From Tahibacter amnicola (GTDB lineage Bacteria; Pseudomonadota; Gammaproteobacteria; Xanthomonadales; Rhodanobacteraceae), in assembly GCF_025398735.1 (NCBI RefSeq), contig NZ_CP104694.1:3311001-3375000 (forward strand): 64,000 bases of DNA. Reading direction: 5' to 3'. The translations under genes were made by a program, and so were the position numbers. The notes below the pieces were generated by a model that was not told where the DNA came from, made no database searches, and saw only the letters and a program-made list of their open reading frames with translations. Of the stretch, positions 1-9,800 are shown one piece after another; positions within the stretch are counted from its first letter, which is position 1, and every line of letters starts with the position of its first letter.

Positions 1-213
1 GCAGTACGAGCAAGAAGGCAGGGCTCATGGATATTGGCATCTTGCGGACGTAGTGGGAGCTGTCCGGCAGTACGTGGAATGACGGCACTTTCTCCGGGGT
101 GGGCTCAGCAGGGCCGTGAGACTGGAGCCGGCTGGCACCCGCGCGTGCGTCGCGAGCGTGCTAACGTTGCAGTCCTGTCGTGAAGGGAAGGTGCATCCTG
201 CCGGCCCATTGTT

Positions 214-1617
214 ATGCAGATGCCGATGATGAAACGAGCTGCGCGGTGTTTCGCGGTTGTCATGACCGTCTTGATGATTGGGGCTGGAGCGGGTGTGCCG
301 GGATCTTCCCTGGCGACAACATGGCATGTCGCCATTACCGGATCTGACAGCACTGGCAACGGTACCGCCGGGCTTCCCTATGCGACCCCGGCCAGGGGTT
401 TATCCATGGCGCAAGCGGGGGATACGGTGCTCTTGCACGGCGGTACCTATCACACGTCCACACTTGGCCTGTACGGCGCGATGACTTCGGCGTTGCCAGT
501 CACTCTGCAATCGGCGCCGGGCGAATGGGCCGTGCTGGACGGCAGCAACGCGGCTGCGGACACGCCGATCTTCTACATCCAGGGCAGTGGTTATCAGATC
601 CGGTCGCTCGAAATCGCCAACGCACGCAAAAGTGCCATTTCCATCGACGGTGGTCATGACCTCGTGATCGCCGATTGCGTCGTCCGCGACAGCATCGGTG
701 GCGCCGTCTATCCCTACAACGGCGCGCATCACCTGCGCATCGAGCGCAACGATTTCCATCACAACATACGTTCCAATCAGCCAACACCACGACCGGACGG
801 CGGCTGGCCCTCAGCCGTGAACCTGTCAGACCATGACGACGTCGTGACCGACAATCTCATCCACGAGAACTGGGGCGAGGGCATGGGCATCTACGGCCAG
901 CGCCACCGGGTGGCGCGGAATCGACTGCACGACAACTACAGCGTGGACCTGTACGCCAACAATCTCGTCGATTCCGAAGTGTCGGCCAACTTCGTCTATA
1001 CCCGCGGTCTCGCTGACTACTTTCGATTCGGTAGCGCGGCGATTGGTATCGACCTTGCCGCAGAGAGCGGCACGGACCCGAACGGATTCAGCAACAACCG
1101 CGTGGTCAACAACCTTGTGACAGGCGCGCGGCGGCGTTGCCTGGGACAGTGGAACGGTTTCGGCAACCGTCCTGCGCAGAACTCGCTTGTCGCCTTCAAT
1201 ACCCTGGTCTGCGCTGCGACCGAGGGCACGATGGTTTTCGACGACGGTCCGCATACGGGTGTTGTCGTGCGCAACAATGTTTTGGTGCAGTCCTTGCCCG
1301 GATCGCCTTTGATCGCCTTGGGTACTTCGCCTGCGATCACCTTCGATCACAATGCGCGCTGGGGCGGGCAGACGATACCGGGCGCTGCGATGGGTGCTGG
1401 GGATATCACAGCTGATCCGCGGCTTCGGTGCGCCGCTTCCGGTACGCGCAATGGATTGCGACTACGCGCAGATTCGCCATTGCGTGATGCGGCGCTGCCC
1501 GACGCGTCCGTGGCAACGGACGCTGACGGAGCGCAACGCGTGTCAGGATCAGCGCCGGATATCGGTGCTTTGGAGTATCCGGTCGATACGTTGCTGTATG
1601 CTGACTTCGACTGTTGA
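214..1617 (+). CDS. Secreted right-handed parallel beta-helix protein
   Basis: The 467-aa product has an N-terminal signal peptide (basic MMKR followed by a hydrophobic stretch to about residue 30). It then shows the repeated pattern of a right-handed beta-helix (PbH1/DUF1565-like): a GSDSTGNGT start, 'ATPARGLSMAQAGDTVLLHG', then successive N-rich turns such as RIERNDFHHN, VTDNLIHENW and VARNRLHDNY between about residues 125 and 390. Such folds occur in polysaccharide-binding or -cleaving exported proteins, but no lyase catalytic motif is visible, so the substrate is unknown. The last residues are TLLYADFDC, resembling the tails of the proteins at 32048-36217 and 44092-45471. ATG codons at 214, 223 and 226 are possible starts; 214 is the longest. 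Confidence 0.8.
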   Translation: MQMPMMKRAARCFAVVMTVLMIGAGAGVPGSSLATTWHVAITGSDSTGNGTAGLPYATPARGLSMAQAGDTVLLHGGTYHTSTLGLYGAMTSALPVTLQSAPGEWAVLDGSNAAADTPIFYIQGSGYQIRSLEIANARKSAISIDGGHDLVIADCVVRDSIGGAVYPYNGAHHLRIERNDFHHNIRSNQPTPRPDGGWPSAVNLSDHDDVVTDNLIHENWGEGMGIYGQRHRVARNRLHDNYSVDLYANNLVDSEVSANFVYTRGLADYFRFGSAAIGIDLAAESGTDPNGFSNNRVVNNLVTGARRRCLGQWNGFGNRPAQNSLVAFNTLVCAATEGTMVFDDGPHTGVVVRNNVLVQSLPGSPLIALGTSPAITFDHNARWGGQTIPGAAMGAGDITADPRLRCAASGTRNGLRLRADSPLRDAALPDASVATDADGAQRVSGSAPDIGALEYPVDTLLYADFDC

Positions 1618-1800
1618 CTGGCTGCGCCCTGGCGCCGCTGCAGAAACGGAGCGGCACGGGTTGTCACCCCGTGCGCAACAGCACCAGAGCACCTGAATGT
1701 CGCGGTCCGTTCCTCCGTTTGCGCCGAACTGCCACTTTTCTGCGTTATTACGCGAACCTTGGGCCGGGGGTTCAGGCGCTTGGGGGGCGATACTGGGCAA

Positions 1801-2508
1801 ATGCCCATCGACAATTCCGCCACCGTGTTCACGCCCCGCTTTTATCGCGTGGCTGCCATCTGCTCGATGGTTTCAGCCGCTACGACGTTGCTCCTGATTT
1901 TCCTGCCGTACGCCTACACTGGCGGATCTGACTTCGACAGCCGCATGGCGCGCGTGAACGATCCTGCGGCCATCCTCCGCGCATGGGCCTACCTGATCCA
2001 TCCGTTCCTGGTCGTCGGCGCGGCGCTGGGCGTGGCGATCCGTTTGCGTCGCCTCGCCGCGGGACTGGTGCTGCCCGGGTTTCTCGGATTCCTGCTGTGG
2101 GGCATGAGCGAAGCCGGGCAGCAGGCCATGACCCTGATTGCGTTTGATCGATGGCGTCATGCCTGGCTCGTGGCGGACGCCGCCACGAAGGACGCGCTCA
2201 GGGTACAGATCGCTGTTTATGATGGCCTCTGGGACGCACTGTACTTCCTGCTGTTGATCGCCTTTGTCATCGGCAACAGCTTCTACGCGATCGCCATCGC
2301 CCGGCGCGGACGCCTCGGCCGCTGGCTGGCGTTTTTTTACACGGCAGCCGCGGCACTCACCGTGACGATCATCGCCAGCGAACTTGGCGCACCGCCGTTG
2401 CCCGGCCCGCTGAACGCCGTGTTGTATCCGGCGCTGCAACCGTTGGCGCGGATACTGATCGGTGTGTGGTTGTGGCGGATGGCCGACGAGCGGGAACCGG
2501 CGGGGTAA
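1801..2508 (+). CDS. Multi-pass membrane protein of unknown function
   Basis: The product is about 235 aa if translation starts at the ATG at 1801; an in-frame ATG at 1759 would add 14 residues. I see about six hydrophobic segments, near residues 12-35, 62-82, 86-100, 142-162, 176-196 and 214-230, and no enzyme motif. It lies alone on the + strand, 183 nt after the beta-helix gene and followed by repeat-rich intergenic DNA, so no operon partner suggests a role. The topology resembles small DUF4386-like integral membrane proteins, but I cannot assign a family. Confidence 0.6.
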   Translation: MPIDNSATVFTPRFYRVAAICSMVSAATTLLLIFLPYAYTGGSDFDSRMARVNDPAAILRAWAYLIHPFLVVGAALGVAIRLRRLAAGLVLPGFLGFLLWGMSEAGQQAMTLIAFDRWRHAWLVADAATKDALRVQIAVYDGLWDALYFLLLIAFVIGNSFYAIAIARRGRLGRWLAFFYTAAAALTVTIIASELGAPPLPGPLNAVLYPALQPLARILIGVWLWRMADEREPAG

Positions 2509-2588
2509 GTGATGATCTCGTCGCAGCGTTGTGGAACTGCAGTCAGTCCACTGCGAAGTCATTTCAATCCGTCATTCCGGTCCCGCGT

Positions 2589-2643
2589 CATTCCAGGCCA
2601 ACCATGATTCGGTCTTTTCCGAGATCTTCGTCGGAATATTCCG
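2589..2643 (-). repeat. REP-like element (family I)
   Basis: On the minus strand this carries the family-I signature: CCGAATCATGGTTGGCC followed by TGGAAT. It is followed by a perfect 14-bp palindrome, TCGGAATATTCCGA (2630-2643). The same core recurs at 2817, around the transposase gene at 4563-5564, and in the 18.1-18.6 kb array. Confidence 0.75.
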
Positions 2644-2816
2644 AGAAGCCTGTATCTGCCCGTCCAGCAAACAGTGTCGGGCACTGCGCCAAGGCGCAGC
2701 GCCGGCTCCATCGGATGTTGTCGCCGTGAACAACAATCGGTCGACGGCAGGTTGTGCGGGCACAGGCCGGTGAGTGTCTGCACCAGGCAGCCTGCGAGAA
2801 ATGACCGGCGCCAACA

Positions 2817-2843
2817 TCGGAATTTTCCGAATGGTGGTTGGCC
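2817..2843 (+). repeat. REP-like element (family I)
   Basis: Plus-strand copy: palindromic TCGGAATTTTCCGA followed by ATGGTGGTTGGCC. With the inverted copy at 2589-2612 it forms an outward/inward pair, as in bacterial interspersed mosaic elements. The rest of 2509-2913 contains no gene that I can support. Confidence 0.8.
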
Positions 2844-2913
2844 CGGTTCCTCGGTTCCTGCTGGCGCGATTCCTTCGGTCCCCGTTTTTTAGGTCTGTCT
2901 TCCTCGTCGGACG

Positions 2914-3423
2914 TCAGCCGTCGACGCCCGAGAAGCTGTTGTGGTAAGTGACGCAACCTGAGGGAGACGCGCCGTCGAAGGAGAGGTTCAGGAAGTATTC
3001 CGGCGGCGCGTCGGCGTAGCGCACTGCCGGGTGTCGTTTGAAGCCAAACCGCTGGTAGTAGGACGGTTCGCCCAGTACGACGCAGCCGCGGGCGCCGCGA
3101 GCTTTCAGACGCGCCAGGCCGTCGGTGATCAGCGCAGCACCGATGCCTCGACGTTGCTGCTCAGGCAGAACTGATACAGGACCTAGACCAAACCATCCTT
3201 CATCGCGGCCGTCGATCAGAACAGGAGAGAAGGCAATGTGCCCGACGACACGCCCATCGCTCGTGGCGACCAGCGAAACGGTCAAGGCGCCGGCGCCACG
3301 CAGGTCATCGACAATGACGCCTTCGCGGCCATTGCTGCGCGTGGCCCGCTGGAAAGCAGCGTCGGTTACCTGACGGATGGCGAGCGAATCGTCTGGACAC
3401 TCGCCGCGGATGCAGTATGTCAT
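2914..3423 (-). CDS. GNAT-family N-acetyltransferase
   Basis: The 169-aa protein has the GNAT fold signature: an acetyl-CoA binding motif A with VSVLPEQQRRGIGAALI at about residues 84-100, preceded by the beta-strand GHIAFSPVLI. Towards the end, LGEPSYYQRFGF is typical of YhbS-like acetyltransferases. The acceptor substrate cannot be told from sequence. An AAAGG element precedes the ATG at 3423. The gene starts 12 nt after the stop codon of the lipoprotein hydrolase gene on the same strand, so the two are probably cotranscribed. Confidence 0.88.
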   Translation of the reverse strand: MTYCIRGECPDDSLAIRQVTDAAFQRATRSNGREGVIVDDLRGAGALTVSLVATSDGRVVGHIAFSPVLIDGRDEGWFGLGPVSVLPEQQRRGIGAALITDGLARLKARGARGCVVLGEPSYYQRFGFKRHPAVRYADAPPEYFLNLSFDGASPSGCVTYHNSFSGVDG

Positions 3424-3435
3424 GAGCGTGACCTT

Positions 3436-4344
3436 TTACTCGTGCGTCCGAAGGAATTCAGCCAGTAGCTGGTTGAATCGCTCGGGTTGTTCCATCTGAG
3501 GCAAGTGGTCTGTTCCGGCCATCGTCACGAGCCGGGCGCCGGGAATACGCGCAGACGCGAAACGCGCTGCTGCCTGAACCAGTTCGATATCCTTGTCGCC
3601 CACAATGAGCAGCGTCGGAGTGACGATATGCTCAAGACGATGGACGGCGCGCTTGTCGTCGTCTGGCCAGAACGGCAGGAGGAAGATCTGCCGGTTGTCC
3701 TGGAGCATGGCGTGAAGCCGAGGTGCGACGTTCCGGTCAGCGCGTGCGACCGAGACCATCGGATGCGCCTCCCATAGGGCCGCTGCTCGATCGACACCCT
3801 CCGTTGTAGCTGCTTCAAATACGGCGACGATGCTCGCGATCTCTTTCGCGTAACGTGGTCTGTCTTCCCCGAGTGGAAATCCGTTCGGACCACTGCTGAC
3901 GACGGTGAGGCTCGACACGCGGTCCGGATGTGCCAATGCAACGTCGATAGCCAGTGCACCGCCCATGGAATTGCCGACGAAGTGTGCCTTTGGGACACCC
4001 AGGTGATCCAGCACCGTCGCGATGTCGCCGACGGGGTCATAGGCAGCGGTCGGTGTCGGCGATGCGCCGAATCCCCGGAGATCGACGCGAATCACGCGGT
4101 AACGCGACGCGAGCTCGGTGAATTGGGCATCCCACATCCGGCGGTCGCCGAACCCGCCGTGGATGAGCAGGACAGCGCTGCCGGTGCCGACGGACTCAAC
4201 GTGCAGGGTTCCGCCATCGACGGGAACCACGCTGGCGACTGGTATCAGTGGGGATCCGCGTGGCGAACGGAAACGTTCGGTAGAGCTGCAGCCGGTGAGC
4301 AGGAGGGCGGCACCGGCGGAAAGGAAGAAGCGACGCGTCGTCAT
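3436..4344 (-). CDS. Alpha/beta-hydrolase lipoprotein
   Basis: The 302-aa protein starts with MTTRRFFLSAGAALLLTGCSS, a signal with a twin-Arg-like RRFF motif and a lipobox (LTGC, Cys about 18), so it is probably a lipoprotein. The hydrolase domain has the oxyanion region LLIHGGFGDRR, the nucleophile elbow GNSMGG (Ser in GxSxG), the acid region LLIVGDKD and a late His in GTDHLPQMEQP. The catalytic triad is therefore complete; the substrate is unknown. A GGGAGAG Shine-Dalgarno lies just upstream of the ATG at 4344, which favours this start over longer upstream codons. It is followed at 12 nt by the acetyltransferase gene. Confidence 0.87.
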   Translation of the reverse strand: MTTRRFFLSAGAALLLTGCSSTERFRSPRGSPLIPVASVVPVDGGTLHVESVGTGSAVLLIHGGFGDRRMWDAQFTELASRYRVIRVDLRGFGASPTPTAAYDPVGDIATVLDHLGVPKAHFVGNSMGGALAIDVALAHPDRVSSLTVVSSGPNGFPLGEDRPRYAKEIASIVAVFEAATTEGVDRAAALWEAHPMVSVARADRNVAPRLHAMLQDNRQIFLLPFWPDDDKRAVHRLEHIVTPTLLIVGDKDIELVQAAARFASARIPGARLVTMAGTDHLPQMEQPERFNQLLAEFLRTHE

Positions 4345-4420
4345 GCGGAGACTCTCCCGAACTGTGCATTCCCAAAGGGCCATCAACATGCGCATCTGAT
4401 CCGATTGTATCGGCCGACCG

Positions 4421-4508
4421 CGGGATCGTGCCAGCCACTGTTCGGAAGATTTTGACGGGATCATGCCCGACGGGATCGTGCCAGCCACGATTCGGAAAAT
4501 TCCGATGC
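4421..4508 (-). repeat. Two REP-like family-I elements directly upstream of the RAYT gene
   Basis: Two near-identical direct copies begin with CGGGATCGTGCCAGCCAC at 4421-4438 and 4471-4488. Each continues into TTCGGAA, and the second completes the TTCGGAAAATTCCGA palindrome. Reverse-complemented, they match the family-I core (TCGGAATTTTCCGAATCGTGGCTGGC) in pieces. They lie 55-140 nt before the transposase start codon at 4563. Confidence 0.75.
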
Positions 4509-4562
4509 TATGCCGGGAATAGCGCTGATTCCGTCTTCCGTGCCGTGGGGCATGATGGCGCC

Positions 4563-5564
4563 ATGAGCACTCCCCGACATTTGATGGTTCCCCCAGGCGT
4601 GGCTGGGGACTACCACTGCATTTCGCGATGCGTACGAAATGCCTTTCTCTGCGGCAAGGACCGCCTGTCCGGACGGGTCCTTGATCACCGCAAGCAGTGG
4701 ATCGAGGACCGCATCTACGCGCTTGCCGAGATTTTCGCCATTGGCATTCATGCATATGCGGTGATGAGCAATCATGTCCACGTGGTGGCACATGTGGCCC
4801 CTGAGGTCGCCATGAAATGGTCCGCAGTGGAGGTCGCCCGGCGCTGGGTCGCACTGTGCCCGGTGCGCCGTGGCAACGAGATCGACGAGAATGGCTGTGC
4901 CGAACGGGTGGTGCACATTGCGGCCGATGCCGGGCGCGTAGCGCTTTACCGCGAGCGGCTTTGCGCGCTCCCCTGGTTCATGCGTTTCCTCAACGAACCC
5001 ATAGCACGACGGGCCAATCGCGAGGATGCGTGCCGCGGCCGGTTCTGGGAAGGGCGGTATCACTGCCAGGCATTGCTGGACGACGCGGCGTTGCTGGCCT
5101 GCATGGCATATGTGGATCTCAACCCCATCCGCGCAGGCATCGCGAAGGATCTTTCCTCGTCGTCGCACACATCGGTGCGTCGTCGGTTGCGGCATATTTC
5201 CAGTCAGCAGCTGCTCGGTCCGGTCGCCGGGGAAGTCGACCGGATGCTGCCAATGCGTGCCATTGAGTACATACGCCTGGTGGACTGGACGGGGCGCCAG
5301 CGGCGTGCTGGAAAGCGTGGCGCAATCTCGCAGTCGGTACCGCTCGTACTGGGATCCCTCGGCATGACGCCCGAAGGGTGGCTTGCTGAGGCTTTCACGA
5401 TCGGGTCGCGCTATTGGCGCGCAGTGGGCTCGGTGCAGGCCCTGATGAGCAAGGCACGCGAGTTGGGACAGCAGTGGCTCAAGGGCGGAGGGCAGCATCA
5501 GCGCGGCCAGCGGTTCTTGCCGGCTGGCGCGCCTTCGCACCCACCTCTTGGCGGGTCACCCTGA
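4563..5564 (+). CDS. REP-associated tyrosine transposase (RAYT), IS200/IS605 TnpA-like
   Basis: The 333-aa product belongs to the Y1 HUH transposase superfamily. It has the start YHCISRCVRNAFLCG, a histidine-hydrophobic-histidine motif in SNHVHVV, WEGRYHCQALLDD, and the tyrosine helix MAYVDLNPIRAG that carries the presumed nucleophile. RAYTs are domesticated, single-copy relatives of IS200 transposases that act on REP hairpins. Upstream in-frame codons from 4428 only translate the repeat DNA, so the ATG at 4563 (MSTPRHLMVPPG) is the sensible start. Family-I REP copies sit at 4421-4508 before and 5771-5916 after the gene, which is the usual RAYT-REP arrangement. All motifs look intact. Confidence 0.9.
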   Translation: MSTPRHLMVPPGVAGDYHCISRCVRNAFLCGKDRLSGRVLDHRKQWIEDRIYALAEIFAIGIHAYAVMSNHVHVVAHVAPEVAMKWSAVEVARRWVALCPVRRGNEIDENGCAERVVHIAADAGRVALYRERLCALPWFMRFLNEPIARRANREDACRGRFWEGRYHCQALLDDAALLACMAYVDLNPIRAGIAKDLSSSSHTSVRRRLRHISSQQLLGPVAGEVDRMLPMRAIEYIRLVDWTGRQRRAGKRGAISQSVPLVLGSLGMTPEGWLAEAFTIGSRYWRAVGSVQALMSKARELGQQWLKGGGQHQRGQRFLPAGAPSHPPLGGSP

Positions 5565-5770
5565 TCCAACCCCCGCCGCACGGCTGGCGCTGGTGCTTGG
5601 ATTCAGGACGTGGACTGATCCCCATTTCACCGCACCCGGGAAACAGCGGTTCGCTGAAGCCACGACGGCGCTATCCGTGCCGGGACTTTTCAGGTTCTCT
5701 CAGGACTGTTTGGCGCCGTCACGGACTTGGTCTGCGCGCCAGGATTAGACACGCCAGGCCCATCCGATCG

Positions 5771-5793
5771 ACCAACCACGATTCGGAAATCTC
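5771..5793 (-). repeat. REP-like element (family I), downstream of RAYT
   Basis: Minus-oriented copy: CCAACCACGATTCGGAAAT, with the palindrome partly degraded. It pairs with the oppositely oriented copy at 5888-5916. The rest of the 5565-5962 gap contains no gene that I can support. Confidence 0.7.
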
Positions 5794-5887
5794 CCCTCGT
5801 CAGAGCGACCCACTGTTGTAGTTCATTGTTGGCGTCATCACGTGCCAAGGTGAAGGGCGTTGAACCGCGGTTGGTTCGGCCTGTCGC

Positions 5888-5916
5888 TCGGAAATTTCCG
5901 AATCGTGGCTGGCCTG
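5888..5916 (+). repeat. REP-like element (family I), downstream of RAYT
   Basis: Plus-oriented copy: TCGGAAATTTCCGA followed by ATCGTGGCTGGCCTG. It ends about 50 nt before the stop codon of the convergent XRE regulator gene and may also act as a 3' hairpin for that region. Confidence 0.75.
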
Positions 5917-5962
5917 ATTTGGCGAGGGCCTGTTGCGTGGCCGCCGCGAACACACCGGTGCG

Positions 5963-6226
5963 TCACGCGTGGGTCTCCTCGGTCATGTCGCTGAGTGTCG
6001 TTTCGTCGCTTGAGTTTTCGTCACGTCGAAACTCCAGCAGTTCGCCCGGCTGACAGTCGAGGGCAACGCAGATGGCTTCGAGGGTGGAGAAGCGGATTGC
6101 CTTGGCCTTTCCTGTCTTGAGGATTGAAAGATTGGCCACGGTGATATCGACGCGCGTGGCCAGCTCCGTCAGCGTCATACGACGCTCGTGCAGCTTTTCG
6201 TCGAGGCGGACGAGGATAGGCATCAC
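5963..6226 (-). CDS. XRE-family HTH regulator (paired with DUF2975)
   Basis: The 87-aa protein is nearly all one Cro/CI-type HTH: LDEKLHERRMTLTELATRVD, then ITVANLSILKTGKA, then a FSTLEAICVALDCQPGELLEF helix typical of the small YozG-like regulators. Its start codon overlaps the stop of the upstream DUF2975 gene by 4 nt (ATGA), so the two are translationally coupled. DUF2975 plus small XRE regulator is a recurrent bacterial pair. By analogy the regulator probably binds the dyad at 6748-6790 and autoregulates the operon. The acidic C-terminal tail (about residues 68-87) has no recognisable domain. Confidence 0.88.
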   Translation of the reverse strand: MMPILVRLDEKLHERRMTLTELATRVDITVANLSILKTGKAKAIRFSTLEAICVALDCQPGELLEFRRDENSSDETTLSDMTEETHA

Positions 6227-6735
6227 ACCGTGCCTTCAAGGTCCGCGCGCATCCGTGCGCCGTGCGCAAACACGCCAGCCAGCACGAATAGCAGCATTAC
6301 CGCAAGCCAGGGGGCGAGTGAGAAGGCGTCGATCTTGCCGGGCTCCCACACCACGGCCGCAATGGCTGCGACGATCAGGCGAAGCCCCTCGAGTGCGGCG
6401 ACTCGCCAGGCGATCGACTCCAGTCGCTGGGCGTTGTCGAGTACGAAGGGATCACCCCCGTGGACCGTACCCACGATGGCATCGAGTTGTCGCAGGATCG
6501 TGTGCACAATTCCTGCGCCCAGCAGTCCGACAATGACGATGGCGCGAAGTCCAAGACCGATCTGCGGATGGGCGTTGACGAGGTCGAAACCGAGCGGTCG
6601 TTCGGGCCAGCCCGGTATGAAAAAGCTGACGCCGAGCAGGGCGAGCAGCAGCAAGGCGTACAGGATGTTCAGGCCGACAAGGGCTCTGATCACAGGGCGG
6701 GCGAGGGCAAGGGCCTGGATGCTGACACGGGTCAT
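6223..6735 (-). CDS. DUF2975 integral membrane protein
   Basis: The 170-aa protein shows four hydrophobic segments (about residues 15-42, 62-82, 108-125 and 133-155) and the DUF2975 layout, with a central GDPFVLDNAQRLESIAWRV motif. The function is unknown. In this family it is almost always next to a small XRE regulator, as here (4-nt overlap with 5963-6226), suggesting a membrane sensor or modulator of that regulator; that role is inference. The ATG at 6735 gives MTRVSIQALALARP; longer upstream starts would run through the nested inverted repeat in front of the gene and are rejected. Confidence 0.85.
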   Translation of the reverse strand: MTRVSIQALALARPVIRALVGLNILYALLLLALLGVSFFIPGWPERPLGFDLVNAHPQIGLGLRAIVIVGLLGAGIVHTILRQLDAIVGTVHGGDPFVLDNAQRLESIAWRVAALEGLRLIVAAIAAVVWEPGKIDAFSLAPWLAVMLLFVLAGVFAHGARMRADLEGTV

Positions 6736-6747
6736 GGCGCGGTCTCC

Positions 6748-6790
6748 GCATATCGTGATGCGATATTGATCGCATCGATAAACGATATGC
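6748..6790 (-). promoter_or_regulatory. Nested inverted repeat upstream of DUF2975-XRE operon (candidate operator)
   Basis: Two perfect dyads are nested. The outer arms are GCATATCGT (6748-6756) and ACGATATGC (6782-6790). The inner arms are GATGCGAT (6757-6764) and ATCGCATC (6769-6776), separated by ATTG. The centre lies about 30 nt upstream of the start codon at 6735, where an autoregulating XRE dimer would block transcription. Confidence 0.6.
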
Positions 6791-6829
6791 AAGCCTGCCG
6801 GAGGTCATGAACCGTGGCAGATCGCTCCA

Positions 6830-9800
6830 TCAGTACCGTCTGGCTTCCACAGACGCCAGCAACCGTCCCAGCGCTTCCACATCGACGGGTTTTACCAGGT
6901 GATGGTCAATGCCGGCTTCCTTCGAGCGCCGCCGGTCCTCTTCCTGTCCCCAGCCGGTGAGTGCGATCAACGTCAGATCGCCTTGCGCCTTCAGGCGTGC
7001 CCGTCGGGCCAGTTCGTAGCCATCCATGCCCGGCATGCCGATGTCCAGCAGCACCACGTCCGGACACTCCGATTCCAGTGCTGCCAGCCCTTCGGGGCCG
7101 TCCCGCGCGACGCGTACCTGGTTTCCGAGTCCTTGCAGGATGAAGCTCAGGGTGTTTGCAGCATCTTCGTTGTCGTCAACCACGAGGATACGGTGTGCCG
7201 TCGTGCCGCGCGAAGGCTGATTCGAGGTCGGCACCACTGCTGTTGGGCGTTGACCCTGCGCCAATGGCAGCCGCACGATGAATTCGCTGCCCTTGCCGGG
7301 GCCATCGCTCCTGGCTTCGACCTGGCCGCCATGCATCTCCACGAGGCGTCGAACGAGCGTCAGTCCGATGCCCAGCCCGCCTTGGGCGCGGTGCCGGCCG
7401 TGTTCAAGCTGCGTGAAGAGATCAAAGACTTTCGCCAGCATGGTGTCGGGAATTCCGATGCCGTTGTCGCGCACAACGATCACGGCATCGGTCCCGTCGC
7501 GATGGGCGGTGAGCCAGATCTGGCCACCGGCGTCGGTATACTTGGCTGCATTATTCAGAAGGTTGGCGATGATCTGCGTCACCCGGACCGGATCTGCATC
7601 GAGAATCAGCGCTTCCGATGGCAAACTGGTAAGGAAGGCGTGGTCAGCTGCTTCGATCAGCGGGCGACTGGTTTCCATGGCGCTGCGCAGCAGGTCGGCC
7701 AGGTCTGCCGGCTCACTGCGCAACTCGATCTTTCCACCCGAAATGCGGGATACCTCCAGCAGGTCGTCCACCAGGCGGACCATGTGAGAAACCTGACGTT
7801 CCAGCATTTCGTATACAGCACTGGTATCGCCGACTCCGTTGCCATCTGAAGCCATCGCGCGAAGGATGTGCAGACCATTGCAGATCGGTGCCAACGGATT
7901 GCGCAGCTCGTGCGCCAGCGTCGCCAGGAATTCGTCTTTGCGACGATCGGCTTCACGCAGGGCATGCTCTGCATTTTTTACCTCGGACACGTCCTGGATT
8001 GCGACACAGGCGCCGATCACGATGCTGTTGTCATCGCGCAACGGCGCTGCGCTGACACGCATCCAGTAGGCGCGGCCATCGCCATCGATGTAGCGCATCT
8101 CCAGGCCAGGAAGCACGGTTTCGCCACGCAGGGCGCGCTTGCCGGGCCAGTTGTGCGGTGGCACGGGATTCCCGCGCTCGTCCCATCCGCTCCAGCGGGC
8201 GGCCCGTTCTGGCTGTGTCGATGGAATAGAGTGGGCGAAATACCGCTCCATCATCGAGTTGCAGAGGGTCCAGCGGCCGGTCTTGTCGGTGACGCCGACG
8301 CCAGCGGGCAGTTGTTCGATAACGGTGCGAAGCCGCTTTTCGCTGACTCGCAGCGCTTCCTCCACCTGCTTGCGTTCCGTGACGTCATTGAACAGCACCG
8401 CGACGCGTCGGTCCTCGGGCTTGCCCATGCGGAATGCATAGACGTCATACCAGCGATCCAGCCCGGTGGCGATATGGGTAAATCGTTCCGGTTGGCCGGT
8501 CGCCGCAATCCGGCCGTAGGTTTCAAACCAGAACGATTCGTGTTCGGGCACGATTTCACACATGCAGCGGCCAACTGCATTGTGGATACCCGTCTGCCGT
8601 GCGAAGGACTGGTTCACTTCTTCAAAACGATAATCGCAGGGTTTGCCCTTGTCATCGAACAGTACCCGGACGATGCAATAGCCTTCGTCGATGGAATCAA
8701 ACAGTGTGCGGTAGCGGCTCTCGCTGAGCTGCATGGCCTGCTCGGCCTCCTTGCGCAGCGTGACGTCGCTCGCCGCGCCGAACCATTCGACGATTTCGCC
8801 TTGCTGGTCGAAAATGGGAATGGCGCGAGAGTATGTCCAGCCAGGTGATCCGTCGACGCGGATGACGCGATGCTCCAGCTCAAAGACGCTGCGCGTCGTG
8901 ATGGCTCTCTGGACGTTGCGCATCACATAGGCCTGGTCCGCAGGATGGATGTACCGGCCGAGCCAGGTACGACTGGGCTCGAGTGTGTCGGGGATAAACC
9001 CCCGGCCACGCAGGTGGCGCATCTCGCTCCAGTCGCTGCTCATGCGGTAGACGGCATCGGACGTGGCACTGACCAGGGCACGGAAACGTTCTTCGCTTTC
9101 CTGGATGGCGCGGTTGACCTGCTGGCGCGCGAGGAAATCGGCAGCGTGACGGGCCAGCAGGCCGAGCAGGCGCATTTCACGCTCGCTTGGCCGGTGCGGT
9201 TCGCAGAAATGCACCGATATCACGCCAAGGACAGCGCCAGTGCCATCGGCAAGCGGTGTGCAGTGCATCGCGCGGACACCGCCTTCCAGCAGCATGGGCA
9301 GGGCGGGCGAATTGGCGAGCAAGCTGCTATGCGTAACGTCTTCGACAAAGACGCGCTGGTTTGACGCGATCGCCGCTGCGCAGGCGCTGGCGCCTGCGAT
9401 CGCCACGGTCTGGAAGTAGTCGACGAACCGGCTGTCGAAGCCACGGTGTGCCACCAGTCTCAGCGTATTGGTAGGCCGATCCAGTCGTTGCAGACTGCCT
9501 TTTTCGGCGCCGGAGAGGGCAATGGCCACTTTGACGACCTCGTCCAGGCACTCCTGCTCGCTTTCACCGGTTTTGGCGCAGCGGTTTGCGACATCGTTGA
9601 GGAGGTTCATCGCCTGGAGGTTGGCACGATCTGCCGCGGCTACCATCTGCTCGCGCCGCGTTGCGTCCTGCGTGGTTTCAATGGTGGGACAGAAAACCCC
9701 GACGATGTCGCCGTGGACGGTGCGGATCGGGCTTAGTGAAAATGTGACGCGAGCGTTTTCAGGAGTGCTGCGACGCGCCACGGGAAGTGACAGGTCGCGT

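Noticed and set aside
4428-4562. N-terminal extension of the RAYT protein
   Set aside because: It encodes the upstream REP copies; the family start motif follows the ATG at 4563.
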